NCBI GenBank assembly: GCA_022841825.1
Contig: JALHQT010000001.1
Location: 1,116,001 to 1,180,000 of the forward strand
DNA length: 64,000 nucleotides
DNA from: Anaerolineae bacterium
GTDB lineage: Bacteria > Chloroflexota > Anaerolineae > Aggregatilineales > Phototrophicaceae
Reading direction: 5' to 3'
Shown here: positions 8,468 to 18,104 of the stretch, one piece after another
How positions within the stretch are numbered: position 1 is the stretch's first letter
How the letters are laid out: each line of letters opens with the position of its first letter
Notes under the pieces: generated by a model
What the model saw: the letters and a program-made list of their open reading frames with translations, nothing else
Told to the model about the DNA's origin: nothing
Databases searched by the model: none
Translations under genes and position numbers: made by a program

Positions 8468-10600
8468 ATGCCGCCGATCAGCCTTGCCTTCGATGTCTCG
8501 TCGCTCCCGGATGGGCGATTCCGCGTCACACTGACTTCGCCTGTCGGGACTGCAAGCGCCGATGTCCCTGCGCCATTCACCCCGCAGGAAGCCGACGATT
8601 TCCATGCCATATTCAGCCGCCAGCGTGAGGGCGTCACCCGCGCGCAGGCGGCAGCAGCAGCCCGCGACTACGGCGGGCGTCTGTTCGATTTCCTGGTGCG
8701 CAAACATGAAGCCATCAATCAGATTTACACCGCGAGTCTGACCCAGGCAGGCGCGGATGGTGTGAAACTTCGTCTCTCAGTCGAACGCGCGGGGGAACTG
8801 GAGGATTCCGCCTGGGAATTTCTGCGTGACCCCCAGCGCGATTTCCTCGCACTAAGCCGCCAGTCGCCGCTCATTCGCTATACCGCGCAGTTCAGTACCC
8901 GCCCCGCACTGCCCGTCAAGCTGCCCCTGCGCGTGCTTGTCATGATCAGCGCGCCAGAGGGGTACGAAGCGCTGGATACCGAAGGCGAATGGAAGCGTTT
9001 GAACGAAGCCACCGCGGAACTGCAAGCGCGCAACCTCCTCGTCCTGGAGCGCATGGACAGTGCGACGCTGATCGCACTCCAACGCAAGCTGCGCAGCCGC
9101 GATTATCATGTCTTCCACTTCATCGGGCACAGTACATTTGATGCGCTTGCCGGGCAGGGGCTGTTGGTCTTTGAAACGGAGCAGGACAACGGTCGCGCAC
9201 AACTGATCAGCGCAGGCTCCCTCAGCCGCGAGATCGGGGAGGAAGGCTCGATCCGTCTCGTGGCCCTCAATTCATGCAAGAGTGCCCAAGGGGTGCAGGA
9301 AGATGCCTTCGCGGGAATCGCCAGCAGTCTTGTGGCGCGCGGCATCCCCGCGGTCGTCGCCATGCAGTTCGAGATCACTGACGCGGCTGCGCAGGCGTTT
9401 GCCGAGGAATTCTATCGAACTATCGCCGAAGGGCTGCCAATCGAAAGCGCCGTCAGCGAGGGTCGGCGCGCCATCGCAAATCGTGTACAGAACATCGAGT
9501 GGGCAACGCCCATTCTCTACATGCGCGGTGATGATGGCGTTTTGTTCGATACGGGCACGTCGGATGCAACCAAGCCGCGTACCGACCGAGTCCTCCTGCC
9601 GGACACATCCCGGCAGCGGTTAGCCCCCTGGTGGATCGCGGGAGCTGCGCTGATAATCCTCGGCGCAGTCGCAGGAATTGCGGTCAGCAGACTCGGACAG
9701 GAGCCGCCGGCTACCCCTACGCCAACACTCCCCCCGACTGTCGACATCAACGCGACGCCCACACTCCTGCCCGGCGCGCTGCCGGATCTCGCGGTGACTT
9801 CGATCCGCAACACCCCGCGCAACCCAGCGCCGGGGCAAGTCTTCCGCCTCAGCATCGGCATCACCAACCAGGGCGACGCGCCTTCGAGCGACTTCGAGTA
9901 TTCATGGGATGCCAGCCCGCGCCAGCGCAATGCGGTCACCGGCGAAATTGATGGGCTGCCTCCCGGCGCATCGCGCAGCTTTACGATTAGCTTCGCCTAT
10001 GGCTGGTGGGGAACCTACGAGTCGGTTGTCAATGTAGACGACCTGAACGTCGTGCGCGAACGCGATGAGCGTGAAAACAACCGCCGCGACCAGGCGATCA
10101 CTGTTGACCCCGACACGCCCTTCGACATCGACTTTTCGCTCCTGCCAACCATCGAATTGAGCGAACCGGGCATGTTGGCATCGCGCGATCAGTTCGTGCC
10201 GTGGAACATGGTCTTTGAGGTGGCAAGCGACGAGCGCGCGGACTGTGTAGAAACCCCCATCGTATTCGTCGCCCTGCCCGATGATGACATCGCCATCCAG
10301 GCGGAAGCGGATGGCGTGCCAGACGACTGCGCGCTGCTGCCCTTCTCTATCGCGCTGCGCCAGCCCGTCGGCAGCGTCCAGGCAGAAGTGTTCGGAATCA
10401 ACGATGGCGACGCTGTCCTCATTCTTTACGCAGATTTAGCCGGCACACGCGAACTCCTGCGCTTCACGGGCGCTATCAGTGCCGGGTCGCCTGTGCTGAT
10501 TGGCGACGTGGTCGATTTGTCTGAAGGCATCCGCCGTATCGACATCTCCGGCGGCAGCCAGCGCCTGACGCTCACACGCCTCACGCTGTTCCCACCCTAG
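8468..10600 (+). CDS. Membrane-anchored CHAT-domain protein with CARDB domain
   Basis: The product has 710 residues. The first 370 or so form a CHAT (caspase-like) domain with the catalytic pair visible: His221 in HFIGHS and Cys270 in NSCKSA, followed by the conserved ARGIPAVVAMQ segment. A single hydrophobic helix (about 388-409, WWIAGAALIILGAVAGIAV) is followed by a Pro/Thr linker, a CARDB adhesion-like domain (about 435-550) and a beta-rich C-terminal domain with paired Cys. With no signal peptide, the likely topology is CHAT inside and CARDB outside. CHAT proteases are known in caspase-like and defence systems. The substrate is not apparent. The gene follows prfB by 13 bases with an AGGGGG ribosome site. 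Confidence 0.82.
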   Translation: MPPISLAFDVSSLPDGRFRVTLTSPVGTASADVPAPFTPQEADDFHAIFSRQREGVTRAQAAAAARDYGGRLFDFLVRKHEAINQIYTASLTQAGADGVKLRLSVERAGELEDSAWEFLRDPQRDFLALSRQSPLIRYTAQFSTRPALPVKLPLRVLVMISAPEGYEALDTEGEWKRLNEATAELQARNLLVLERMDSATLIALQRKLRSRDYHVFHFIGHSTFDALAGQGLLVFETEQDNGRAQLISAGSLSREIGEEGSIRLVALNSCKSAQGVQEDAFAGIASSLVARGIPAVVAMQFEITDAAAQAFAEEFYRTIAEGLPIESAVSEGRRAIANRVQNIEWATPILYMRGDDGVLFDTGTSDATKPRTDRVLLPDTSRQRLAPWWIAGAALIILGAVAGIAVSRLGQEPPATPTPTLPPTVDINATPTLLPGALPDLAVTSIRNTPRNPAPGQVFRLSIGITNQGDAPSSDFEYSWDASPRQRNAVTGEIDGLPPGASRSFTISFAYGWWGTYESVVNVDDLNVVRERDERENNRRDQAITVDPDTPFDIDFSLLPTIELSEPGMLASRDQFVPWNMVFEVASDERADCVETPIVFVALPDDDIAIQAEADGVPDDCALLPFSIALRQPVGSVQAEVFGINDGDAVLILYADLAGTRELLRFTGAISAGSPVLIGDVVDLSEGIRRIDISGGSQRLTLTRLTLFPP

Positions 10601-10617
10601 CCGTTAGAACCCTCATG

Positions 10618-10672
10618 CACGCGGCGACGCGAAGACGGGTTAAGTGTCTTCGCGTCGCCGCGTGTTTATCTT
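10618..10672 (+). terminator. Intrinsic terminator after the CHAT gene
   Basis: A perfect 19-base inverted repeat (10618-10636 and 10646-10664) with a 9-base loop is followed by TTTATCTT. It lies between convergent genes and can serve the plus-strand ftsY-prfB-CHAT unit. The stem could also stop the opposite transcript, but that side has no T run. Confidence 0.8.
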
Positions 10673-10708
10673 GCGTTTTGTGCGCTTCACTGATCGGTCG
10701 TAGCGTGC

Positions 10709-12043
10709 TTACGCCTGCGCTTCTGCCTCCGGCGCGACCGCTGCTTCGTAGGTCTTGCTGATGTAGTTCTGCGCCCGCGCGTACGCTTCGAGCTGGTCGC
10801 GGAATTTGGGATGCGCGATATTGATCAGCGAATGTACGCGCTCAGAGATCGTTCGCCCCCAGAGATCGGCAACACCATACTCCGTCGCCACAAAGTGGAC
10901 ATCGTTCCGTGAGGTGGTCACGCCCGCGCCCGGCTGAAGCTGCGTGGTAATGCGGCTGATCGTGTCGTTCTTGGCAGTGCTGGCAAGCGCGATGAACGTC
11001 ATGCCGCCCTTGCTCCGCGCCGCGCCGCGTACGAAATCGACCTGCCCGCCCACGCCGGAAAAGAAGCGTGTGCCGATGCTGTCCGCGCAGACCTGCCCGG
11101 TAACGTCGACTTCCAGCGCCGAATTGATGGAGACCATCTTGTTGTTCTGGGCAACGATGAACGGATCGTTGACATACTCGGTTGGATGCAGCTCGATGAT
11201 CGGATTATCGTGAATGTAGCTGTAGAGCGCCTTCGTCCCCAGTACGAAGCCTGCGACGACCTTGCCGGGATGCAGCTTCTTTGCTGCGCAGGTGATAACC
11301 CCGCGCTCGATCATTTCCATCACACCATCGCTGAAAAGTTCGGTGTGGATGCCGAGGTTTTTGTGATTGCCCAGTCGGCGCAGCACTGCATCCGGAATAC
11401 CACCAATGCCAGTCTGGAGCGTCGCGCCGTCGGGGATGAGTTCCGCGATATGGTTGGCGAGGCGTTCCTGTGTCTCGGACGCAGGCTCCCCCTTCACTTC
11501 CGGCAGATCGTAATTGACGTCGATGAAGTAGTCGATGTTGCTGACATGGATGAAGCTGTCACCCAGGGTGCGCGGCATGTTCGGATTGACCTCAGCGATG
11601 ACGATGCCAGCGGTCTCGGCAGCGCTCTTGCTCACGCCGACTTCTACACCGTACGAGCAGAAGCCATGCTCATCAGGAGGGCTGACGTGGATGACTGCGA
11701 CATCCAGCACAAGTCTGCCGCTCCGCCAGAGACTCGGAATTTCGGATAGGAAGATCGGCGTGAAATCAGCGTAGCCCTCGTTGACCATCTTGCGGACTTT
11801 GCCACTGATGAAAAGGCTGTTGATTTTGATGTTTTCCGCCATGTCCGACGTGATGTAATCGCCCGCGCCAAGATCAAGCAGTTGGACGATTTCGACGTTG
11901 TAGAGTTCCCGTGCGCGATCACGCAGCGCTTTCGCGAAAACCTGCGGCGTCGAACAATTGCCCGTGAGAAAGACGCGGTTGCCGCTCTTGACCTTGCGCG
12001 CTGCTTCTTCCGGGCTGACGATGCGAATGCGCCAATCGACCAT
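10709..12043 (-). CDS. Acetyl-CoA hydrolase/transferase family CoA-transferase (4-hydroxybutyrate CoA-transferase-like)
   Basis: This 444-aa protein belongs to the family that moves CoA between acyl groups through a glutamyl-CoA intermediate. The catalytic Glu is E235 in HTELFSDGV, and the CoA-binding loops GIGGIPDAVL and GVGGQVDFVRGA are intact. Length and motif order match AbfT/Cat-type enzymes that act on acetate with butyrate or 4-hydroxybutyrate. The exact acyl substrate cannot be fixed. The gene is monocistronic and divergent from rpoC. A good promoter overlapped by an inverted repeat lies 60-90 bases upstream. Confidence 0.85.
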   Translation of the reverse strand: MVDWRIRIVSPEEAARKVKSGNRVFLTGNCSTPQVFAKALRDRARELYNVEIVQLLDLGAGDYITSDMAENIKINSLFISGKVRKMVNEGYADFTPIFLSEIPSLWRSGRLVLDVAVIHVSPPDEHGFCSYGVEVGVSKSAAETAGIVIAEVNPNMPRTLGDSFIHVSNIDYFIDVNYDLPEVKGEPASETQERLANHIAELIPDGATLQTGIGGIPDAVLRRLGNHKNLGIHTELFSDGVMEMIERGVITCAAKKLHPGKVVAGFVLGTKALYSYIHDNPIIELHPTEYVNDPFIVAQNNKMVSINSALEVDVTGQVCADSIGTRFFSGVGGQVDFVRGAARSKGGMTFIALASTAKNDTISRITTQLQPGAGVTTSRNDVHFVATEYGVADLWGRTISERVHSLINIAHPKFRDQLEAYARAQNYISKTYEAAVAPEAEAQA

Positions 12044-12106
12044 AGTTTCAGCTTCTCCCAGGATGCTTCTGTGTTTGCTCTATCTCTCGAAGTCTAAAGC
12101 TGTGCG

Positions 12107-12135
12107 CTTATAGGAGATAGTGACGAACGTCACAA
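12107..12135 (-). promoter_or_regulatory. Promoter of the CoA-transferase with an overlapping operator-like palindrome
   Basis: On the minus strand TTGTGA (12135-12130) and TATAAG (12112-12107) are 17 bases apart. The perfect inverted repeat GTGACG-tt-CGTCAC at 12120-12133 overlaps the -35 box, a common place for a repressor site. Confidence 0.5.
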
Positions 12136-12303
12136 ACACGCGCGGATAAAGATACCGTTCTTAAAGTGTGCGATTATCCTAACGGTTCACCCCCGACATT
12201 CTCACCTGAGGGTACTTGACGCTTAACATAAATCTGCATAGGATCACCTGCAAGAAGCGTGAAAGCGCATCGTTAGAATTGCCTCAACATCACCCCCACC
12301 ATA

Positions 12304-12333
12304 TTGACACCCACCGTCGGGATGCACTATAAT
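12304..12333 (+). promoter_or_regulatory. Consensus sigma-70 promoter of rpoC
   Basis: TTGACA at 12304-12309 and TATAAT at 12328-12333 are both perfect matches, with an 18-base spacer. The start near 12340 would give rpoC a leader of about 200 bases. It is the strongest promoter match that I found in the window. Confidence 0.8.
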
Positions 12334-12377
12334 TCCCGGACGTATGGTTGCATTTTGATTCCTTCTTCGATGTTCTG

Positions 12378-12407
12378 AGCGATGAGATACGTCTCACTCG
12401 CTTTTTT
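12378..12407 (+). terminator. Terminator-like hairpin inside the rpoC leader (candidate attenuator)
   Basis: AGCGATGAGA (12378-12387), loop TACG and TCTCACTCGCT (12392-12402) form a stem with one bulged C, directly followed by TTTTTT (12402-12407). It lies about 40 bases after the predicted start and 130 bases before the rpoC start codon. It should cause premature termination unless overcome. A second 7-base inverted repeat (CCGCTGT at 12447-12453, ACAGCGG at 12468-12474) lies in the rest of the leader. No protein gene is evident in 12340-12537. Confidence 0.6.
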
Positions 12408-12537
12408 GGCGTCTATCGTACAAACAGATGCCAATCATATTCGTTCCCGCTGTGGAGAGCGGCAGAAACAGCGGTTCCGTCCAGCAACAACTGACTGAGT
12501 GTGAGAGTAGCCCAAGAAGTCACAGAGGAGGAACACC

Positions 12538-15500
12538 TTGGAGGCGAAGGATTTCAGCGCGCTGCGCATCAGCCTTGCTTCCCCGGAGCAGATCAGGTCC
12601 TGGTCTTACGGGGAAGTACTGAAGCCGGAAACCATCAACTACCGTCGCTTGCGCCCGGAAAAAGACGGGCTGTTCTGCGAAGCGATCTTTGGACCCACCC
12701 GTGACTGGCAGTGCTACTGCGGCAAGTACAAGAACGTACGTTACAAGGGCGTGATCTGCGATAAGTGTGGCGTTGAAGTCACACGCGCCAGCGTCCGCCG
12801 CGAACGCATGGGGCACATCGAGCTTGCCGCGCCTGTCGCACACGTATGGTACACCCGCCGTGTGCCCAGTTACCTGGGGCTGCTGCTCGACATCAGCCGT
12901 CGCAACCTCGACCGCGTCCTGTACTTCGCACAGTACGTCGTCACACACGTGGATGAGGAAGCCCGCCAGAAGGCGCTGGCGCGCATCGAGCGTGAGGTGG
13001 CGCAAAAAGAAAACCTGCTCGGCGGCGACCTGGAAGATCAGGTGCGCGATGTTCGCGATCAGCGCGAAAGCATCCTCAAGGATTTCGAGGAGCGAACGCA
13101 GCAGATCAATGCGCACTTTGAAAACGAACTCGCCCGATTGAGCGATGCCGTCGTCCGCGAAGGTCAGGCGATCCAGGCGCGCCTCGAATCCATGATGGGC
13201 AAAACTGCTCCCTCCGATGTCAACTTCGAAATCGCCAAAACGGTCATCGTCGCTAAAGGCGAAGAAGTCAACTATGACCATGTCGCGCGGGTCCAGCAAA
13301 TTGTCACCGGGCAGATCAATAATCTGCAAGGCGACGTCGATGTGCTGCGCCAGGAGGAACTGACGAAACTGAACGACGAGGCGAACGCTGCCACCAGCGA
13401 AGTCTCGATGGCGCTCGATGTCCACAACAGCGAGCTTGAGGGGCGTCTTTCCGGGATTCGTGCCAGTGCAGAAAAAGCGCGCGGCGAACTCCAGGAACTG
13501 CACATACAGCAGTTTCTCTCGGAGCAGCGTTATCGTGAACTGCGCACGCGTTACGGCAACGTCTTTCAGGCGGATATGGGCGCAGAAGCCTTCCATAAGA
13601 TTCTGTCAGCAGTCGATCTCGATAAGCTGGCAGCAGAATTGTGGCACGAAGTCCGCACGACGCGCAGTAAACAGCGTAAGAAGAAGGCGACCAAGCGCCT
13701 GCGCATCTGCGAAAGTCTGCGCAAGAGCAGCAATCGCCCAGAGTGGATGATCCTGACCATCCTCCCAGTCATCCCACCCGACCTGCGCCCGATGGTGCAG
13801 CTCGATGGTGGTCGCTTCGCCACTAGCGACCTGAACGACCTGTATCGCCGCGTCATCAACCGCAACAACCGCCTGAAGCACCTGCTTGAGCTTGGCGCGC
13901 CGGACGTGATCGTCCGCAACGAAAAGCGTATGCTCCAGGAAGCCGTCGACAGTCTGATCGACAACAGCCAGCGTGGGAAGGCACTCAGCCGTCGGGGACG
14001 ACGCGAACTGAAGTCGCTCAGTGACATGCTCAAGGGCAAGAAGGGGCGCTTCCGCCGCAACCTGCTCGGCAAGCGCGTCGATTACAGTGGACGTTCGGTC
14101 ATCGTCATCGGTCCGCGTCTCAAGCTGCACCAGTGCGGTCTGCCCAAGACGATGGCGCTCGAACTCTATCGCCCATTCGTCATCAGCCGCCTGGTCAAAC
14201 TGAGTTACGCGAGCAACGTCAAGGGTGCCAAGCGCATCATCGAACGTGAAAAGCCAGAAGTCTGGGAAGTGCTGGAAGAGGTGATCAAGGATCGTCCTGT
14301 TCTCCTCAACCGTGCGCCTACCCTGCACCGCCTCGGTATCCAGGCGTTTGAACCCCAGCTTGTCGAAGGCAAAGCGATCCAGATCCACCCGCTCGTATGC
14401 GCCGCCTTCAACGCGGACTTCGACGGGGATCAGATGGCTGTCCACGTCCCGCTCAGTGATAAGGCGGTCGAGGAAGCTCGCGAGCGCATGTTGAGCACCA
14501 AGAACCTGCTCAAGCCCGCCGACGGTCAGCCCATTGTCGGTCCTGCGAAGGACATGGTGCTTGGCATCTACTACCTGACGATGGACCCCACCGTCGATCT
14601 GATTGCGCTGACGAAGAACGCCAACAAGTTCCGCTCCATCGATGTGACGGCGGACCCGAAAGTCAAGGTTGGCGTCGCGATGCGCACCAACGGCTACTAC
14701 TGGTCGCTCAACCACGATGTCCCCGGCATGGTCTTGTTCGAGGACACCATCGAGGAAATCGATGGGCGCAAGAAGGTCACTGAAAGTGCCGCTGATCGCA
14801 CGATCCGAGCCGTGCTAGAGGGCGAAGTGGACTGCATGGTCGCCAATGGCTACGAGGCGATCAAGCTCTTCAAGAAGAAGGGGCTGGCGGACAAAATCGC
14901 TGTCTCCAACCTGCACGAACGACGCAAGGTCGTCGATATGGACGAGGTGGAGTACCTGTACAACCTCGGCATCGTCAACCTGCATACGCCGATCCTGCTC
15001 CAGAACTATAACGACAGCCTGCCCGCGCAGGATGAACCGGAAGTGACGACCATCGGGCGCGCCATCTTCAACCGAATTCTGCCGGACGAGATGCGCTTCG
15101 AGCAGAAGACGCTTGGCAAGAAGCAGCTCCAGGAACTGATTGACCGCTGCTACCGCCGCCTGGGCAGCGAACGCACAGTTGATATCGTCGATGCCGTCAA
15201 GAACCATGGCTTTCACTACGCGACGGTCTCCGGCACCACCATCGCCGTCACCGACCTGACCATCCCGGAAGAGCGTGTGGATATCCTCAGCGACGCCGAT
15301 GCGACGGTGGACCGCGCCGAACGTGAGTTCCGTCGTGGTCTGCTCACCGAAGAAGAGCGCTACCAGAAGACCATCGAAACCTGGAACAAGGCGAAAGACA
15401 CGCTCCAGAAGAAAATTCAGGAGACGCTCAATCCCTACGGTCCGATCGCGGTCATGGCGATTTCCGGCTCCACCAAAGGTGGTTTCGGTCCAATCACTCA

Positions 15501-17112
15501 GCTCGCGGGGATGCGCGGTCTGATGGCAGACCCCAGCGGACGCATCATCGACCTGCCCATCCGCAGCCACTTCCGCGAAGGACTGACCGCGTTGGAATAC
15601 TTCATCTCAACGCACGGCGCGCGTAAGGGTCTGGCGGATACCGCGCTTCGTACCGCCGACGCCGGGTATCTCACCCGCCGACTGGTGGATGTCACGCAGG
15701 ACATGATCATCAACCGTACCGACTGCGGCACGATGGAGGCGTTGTGGGTACACCGCAGCGACGATGTCGCCGGGCAATCCGTTGCAGAGCGTATTGTCGG
15801 ACGCTGTGCCGCACGTGACATTCACGACCCGGAGACGGGAGAACTGATCGTCGCTCGCAACGGTATGATCGACGAAGAAGTCTCAGAACGCATCCAGGCA
15901 GTGAAGAAGATCGAAGATGTCCCCGTCCGCAGTCCGATGAAGTGCGCCCTCATTCATGGCTGCTGCGCCCTCTGCTACGGTCGTGACCTCGGTCGCGGCG
16001 AGATGGTGGAGATCGGCACGGCGGTCGGCATCATCGCGGCGCAGTCCATCGGCGAACCGGGCACCCAGCTTACGCTGCGTACCTTCCACACGGGTGGTAC
16101 GGCGCAGGCATCGGGCGACATCACCAGCGGTCTACCGCGTGTCGAAGAACTCTTCGAAGCGCGCAAGAAGCCGAAGGGCGAAGCCGTCCTGACCGAAATT
16201 GGTGGCACGTTGCGTCTCACCAAGCGTGACGGCATCCGCGTCGCTACTGTGATCAACAGCGAAGTCTTCAGCGAGCAGCACACCCTGCCGACCGCATGGA
16301 CGCTGAACGTTGAAGACGACCAGGAAGTGCCAGCAGGCTTCATCCTGGCGCACGACGAAGACGGAGATGGCAAGCTGATTGCAGGCATGTCCGGTCGTGT
16401 GTACCTGGAAGACGGGAATATCTACCTTCGCTTCGAAAAGCGCGAAGAGGAAGACTACGAAATCCCGCCGAGCGCCCGTCTGCTGCCGGAAATCGTCGAG
16501 GGTATGACGGTCACCCCAGGTCAGCAGTTGACCGAAGGTGCCAAGAACCCGCACAAGATTCTGCGCGTGCAGGGCGAAGAAGCGACGATGCTCTACCTGC
16601 TGACGGAAGTCCAGAAGGTCTATCGCAGCCAGGGCGTGAACATCGCCGACAAGCACTTCGAGATCGTCATCCGCAAGATGCTCTCGCGCGTGCAGCTCAC
16701 GAAGAGCGGCGACAGCCAGCTTCTGCCAGGCGAACTGGACGACAACCTCCAGTTCATCGATATGAACTCCAAGCTGGCAGCGGCGGGCAAGGAGCCTGCG
16801 CAGGCAGTGCCCATCCTGCTCGGCGTCACCAAAGCAGCACTCAGCACCGACAGTTTCCTGTCCGCATCCAGCTTCCAGCACACGATCCGCGTGCTGGCAG
16901 GCGCTGCCATCGAAGGCAAGATGGACAAGCTGTACGGCTTGAAGGAGAACGTCATCATCGGCAAGCTGATCCCGGCGGGCACAGGTTTCCACACCTACCA
17001 GGATCGCGAACTGGTCGCTCCGGCGCTGACTCTGGCAGAGATCGGCGCGCTAGGCGATAGCGCCGATGTTCTGACGGATGACAGCGACGACGAAGAGAAC
17101 GAGAAGGATTAA
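12538..17112 (+). CDS. rpoC: RNA polymerase beta' subunit
   Basis: This 1524-aa protein forms half of the RNA polymerase active centre. The first zinc site has Cys 59, 61, 74 and 77. The catalytic Mg loop NADFDGD has Asp 627, 629 and 631. The bridge-helix/trigger-loop segment ([19 protein letters not shown]) is present, and the second zinc site has Cys 1063, 1136, 1143 and 1146. A coiled-coil, Glu/Gln-rich insertion of about 190 residues (roughly 145-330) lengthens the N-terminal part compared with E. coli, as in Thermus-like enzymes. The TTG start has GAGGAGG 6 bases ahead. rpoB is not upstream, where a divergent CoA-transferase lies, so the usual rpoBC operon is split. Confidence 0.97.
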   Translation: MEAKDFSALRISLASPEQIRSWSYGEVLKPETINYRRLRPEKDGLFCEAIFGPTRDWQCYCGKYKNVRYKGVICDKCGVEVTRASVRRERMGHIELAAPVAHVWYTRRVPSYLGLLLDISRRNLDRVLYFAQYVVTHVDEEARQKALARIEREVAQKENLLGGDLEDQVRDVRDQRESILKDFEERTQQINAHFENELARLSDAVVREGQAIQARLESMMGKTAPSDVNFEIAKTVIVAKGEEVNYDHVARVQQIVTGQINNLQGDVDVLRQEELTKLNDEANAATSEVSMALDVHNSELEGRLSGIRASAEKARGELQELHIQQFLSEQRYRELRTRYGNVFQADMGAEAFHKILSAVDLDKLAAELWHEVRTTRSKQRKKKATKRLRICESLRKSSNRPEWMILTILPVIPPDLRPMVQLDGGRFATSDLNDLYRRVINRNNRLKHLLELGAPDVIVRNEKRMLQEAVDSLIDNSQRGKALSRRGRRELKSLSDMLKGKKGRFRRNLLGKRVDYSGRSVIVIGPRLKLHQCGLPKTMALELYRPFVISRLVKLSYASNVKGAKRIIEREKPEVWEVLEEVIKDRPVLLNRAPTLHRLGIQAFEPQLVEGKAIQIHPLVCAAFNADFDGDQMAVHVPLSDKAVEEARERMLSTKNLLKPADGQPIVGPAKDMVLGIYYLTMDPTVDLIALTKNANKFRSIDVTADPKVKVGVAMRTNGYYWSLNHDVPGMVLFEDTIEEIDGRKKVTESAADRTIRAVLEGEVDCMVANGYEAIKLFKKKGLADKIAVSNLHERRKVVDMDEVEYLYNLGIVNLHTPILLQNYNDSLPAQDEPEVTTIGRAIFNRILPDEMRFEQKTLGKKQLQELIDRCYRRLGSERTVDIVDAVKNHGFHYATVSGTTIAVTDLTIPEERVDILSDADATVDRAEREFRRGLLTEEERYQKTIETWNKAKDTLQKKIQETLNPYGPIAVMAISGSTKGGFGPITQLAGMRGLMADPSGRIIDLPIRSHFREGLTALEYFISTHGARKGLADTALRTADAGYLTRRLVDVTQDMIINRTDCGTMEALWVHRSDDVAGQSVAERIVGRCAARDIHDPETGELIVARNGMIDEEVSERIQAVKKIEDVPVRSPMKCALIHGCCALCYGRDLGRGEMVEIGTAVGIIAAQSIGEPGTQLTLRTFHTGGTAQASGDITSGLPRVEELFEARKKPKGEAVLTEIGGTLRLTKRDGIRVATVINSEVFSEQHTLPTAWTLNVEDDQEVPAGFILAHDEDGDGKLIAGMSGRVYLEDGNIYLRFEKREEEDYEIPPSARLLPEIVEGMTVTPGQQLTEGAKNPHKILRVQGEEATMLYLLTEVQKVYRSQGVNIADKHFEIVIRKMLSRVQLTKSGDSQLLPGELDDNLQFIDMNSKLAAAGKEPAQAVPILLGVTKAALSTDSFLSASSFQHTIRVLAGAAIEGKMDKLYGLKENVIIGKLIPAGTGFHTYQDRELVAPALTLAEIGALGDSADVLTDDSDDEENEKD

Positions 17113-17123
17113 CCTTCTCAGAG

Positions 17124-17168
17124 TGAAACAAAAAACGGACACCTGATGGGTGTCCGTTTTTTGTTTCA
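17124..17168 (+). terminator. Strong intrinsic terminator after rpoC
   Basis: A perfect 20-base inverted repeat (17124-17143 and 17149-17168) has a 5-base loop and its own A run and T run, so it could work in both directions. Its core GGACACC-TGATG-GGTGTCC resembles the repeat at 45104-45123. Confidence 0.9.
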
Positions 17169-17261
17169 AAAGCCGCGCACGCGCAGGCATATTCGTGCTA
17201 CACTGAGCGCTGCGATTTTCTGGGGCAATACTGCGCCAGCCATTTCTTTCGAGGGACAACA

Positions 17262-17894
17262 ATGGACTTACGGTTACAGCCTGGCTTTCTGGGGACAGGC
17301 GCGAGCATGCTCGCGGACTTGACACTTATCGCCTATATCCTCATTCTGCTGCCTGCCATGCTGGTTGGCTTCTTTTTTGCACGACGTAAATGGTTCGAAC
17401 CGCACCACAAAATGACCATGACCACGATCACACTCGTGAACTGGGTGCTGATTATCGCCCTCATGATCGGCTCCTATTCGCAAGGCGTACTGCCCAACCT
17501 GGCGAACAACCTCAGCAATCCGGTCTTTTTGCTGCCCACGCTTCATCTGATCACGGGAGCGCTGGCGCAGATTATTGCCACCTACCTGGTCATTCGTATG
17601 TGGTTTGAAGACCAACTCCCGAATTGGTTCAAGATCCAGAATATCAAACGCGCCATGCGCTTTACGCTGGTCTGCTGGCTCATCACTGTGCTGCTCGGCA
17701 TCAGCATCTATGTGACGTGGTATGTGGGACAACCAGCGAGCAATGCAGAAGCGCCCGTCGCTACGCCGGAAGTGATAGCAACCGAAGAAGCAGCCCCGAC
17801 AGATGGCGCAACCAGCGAGCCAGCGGCGACCGAAGAAGCAGACGTCCCAGAAAGCACGCCAGAAGTTGAAGTCACAGCCGAAGCGGCGGGGTAG
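17262..17894 (+). CDS. DUF420-like four-helix membrane protein with acidic tail
   Basis: The 210-aa product has four hydrophobic helices (about 17-38, 53-72, 90-112 and 130-152). Histidines sit at the membrane edge in FEPHHKMTM and in LPTLHLITG, the pattern of DUF420 proteins (YozB/CtaM). Those assist heme-copper oxidase maturation in Bacillus-type bacteria. A low-complexity Ala/Glu/Thr/Pro tail of about 50 residues follows outside or inside the membrane. ATG 17262 has GAGGG 6 bases ahead. No oxidase genes are nearby, so the assignment rests on topology and the histidines only. Confidence 0.6.
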   Translation: MDLRLQPGFLGTGASMLADLTLIAYILILLPAMLVGFFFARRKWFEPHHKMTMTTITLVNWVLIIALMIGSYSQGVLPNLANNLSNPVFLLPTLHLITGALAQIIATYLVIRMWFEDQLPNWFKIQNIKRAMRFTLVCWLITVLLGISIYVTWYVGQPASNAEAPVATPEVIATEEAAPTDGATSEPAATEEADVPESTPEVEVTAEAAG

Positions 17895-17930
17895 AACGCT
17901 AATCGTCACTTGGTGACTATACGCGATAGT

Positions 17931-17978
17931 AAATGATACAAACTCTCATTTAATAAGCGAGACTTTGTATCATTTTTT
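17931..17978 (+). terminator. Intrinsic terminator after the DUF420-like gene
   Basis: AAATGATACAAA (17931-17942) pairs with TTTGTATCATTT (17964-17975). An inner TCTC/GAGA stem and a T6 run (17973-17978) are present. The A-rich and T-rich flanks would let it work both ways. Confidence 0.75.
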
Positions 17979-18104
17979 GAATTTCTTACGTTACCCACAT
18001 CACTTAATAGAAAAAACTCCCCTGCTTAAAGTTAGCGCACTATTTTCCAATGCTGGCGTATGCAGTATGCCAACATCGTCAAGCGTACAGGGGAAAACAG
18101 ACGC

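Noticed and set aside
12428-12622. 64-residue frame in the rpoC leader
   Set aside because: It crosses into rpoC in another frame and has no ribosome site.
13606-14715. Long minus-strand open frame opposite rpoC
   Set aside because: Antisense frame created by the codon bias of a GC-rich gene. It has no ribosome site, and rpoC is certain on the other strand.
18054-18072. TGGCGTA/TATGCCA imperfect palindrome before the phosphatase gene
   Set aside because: Short, with one mismatch and no link to a promoter that I could find.
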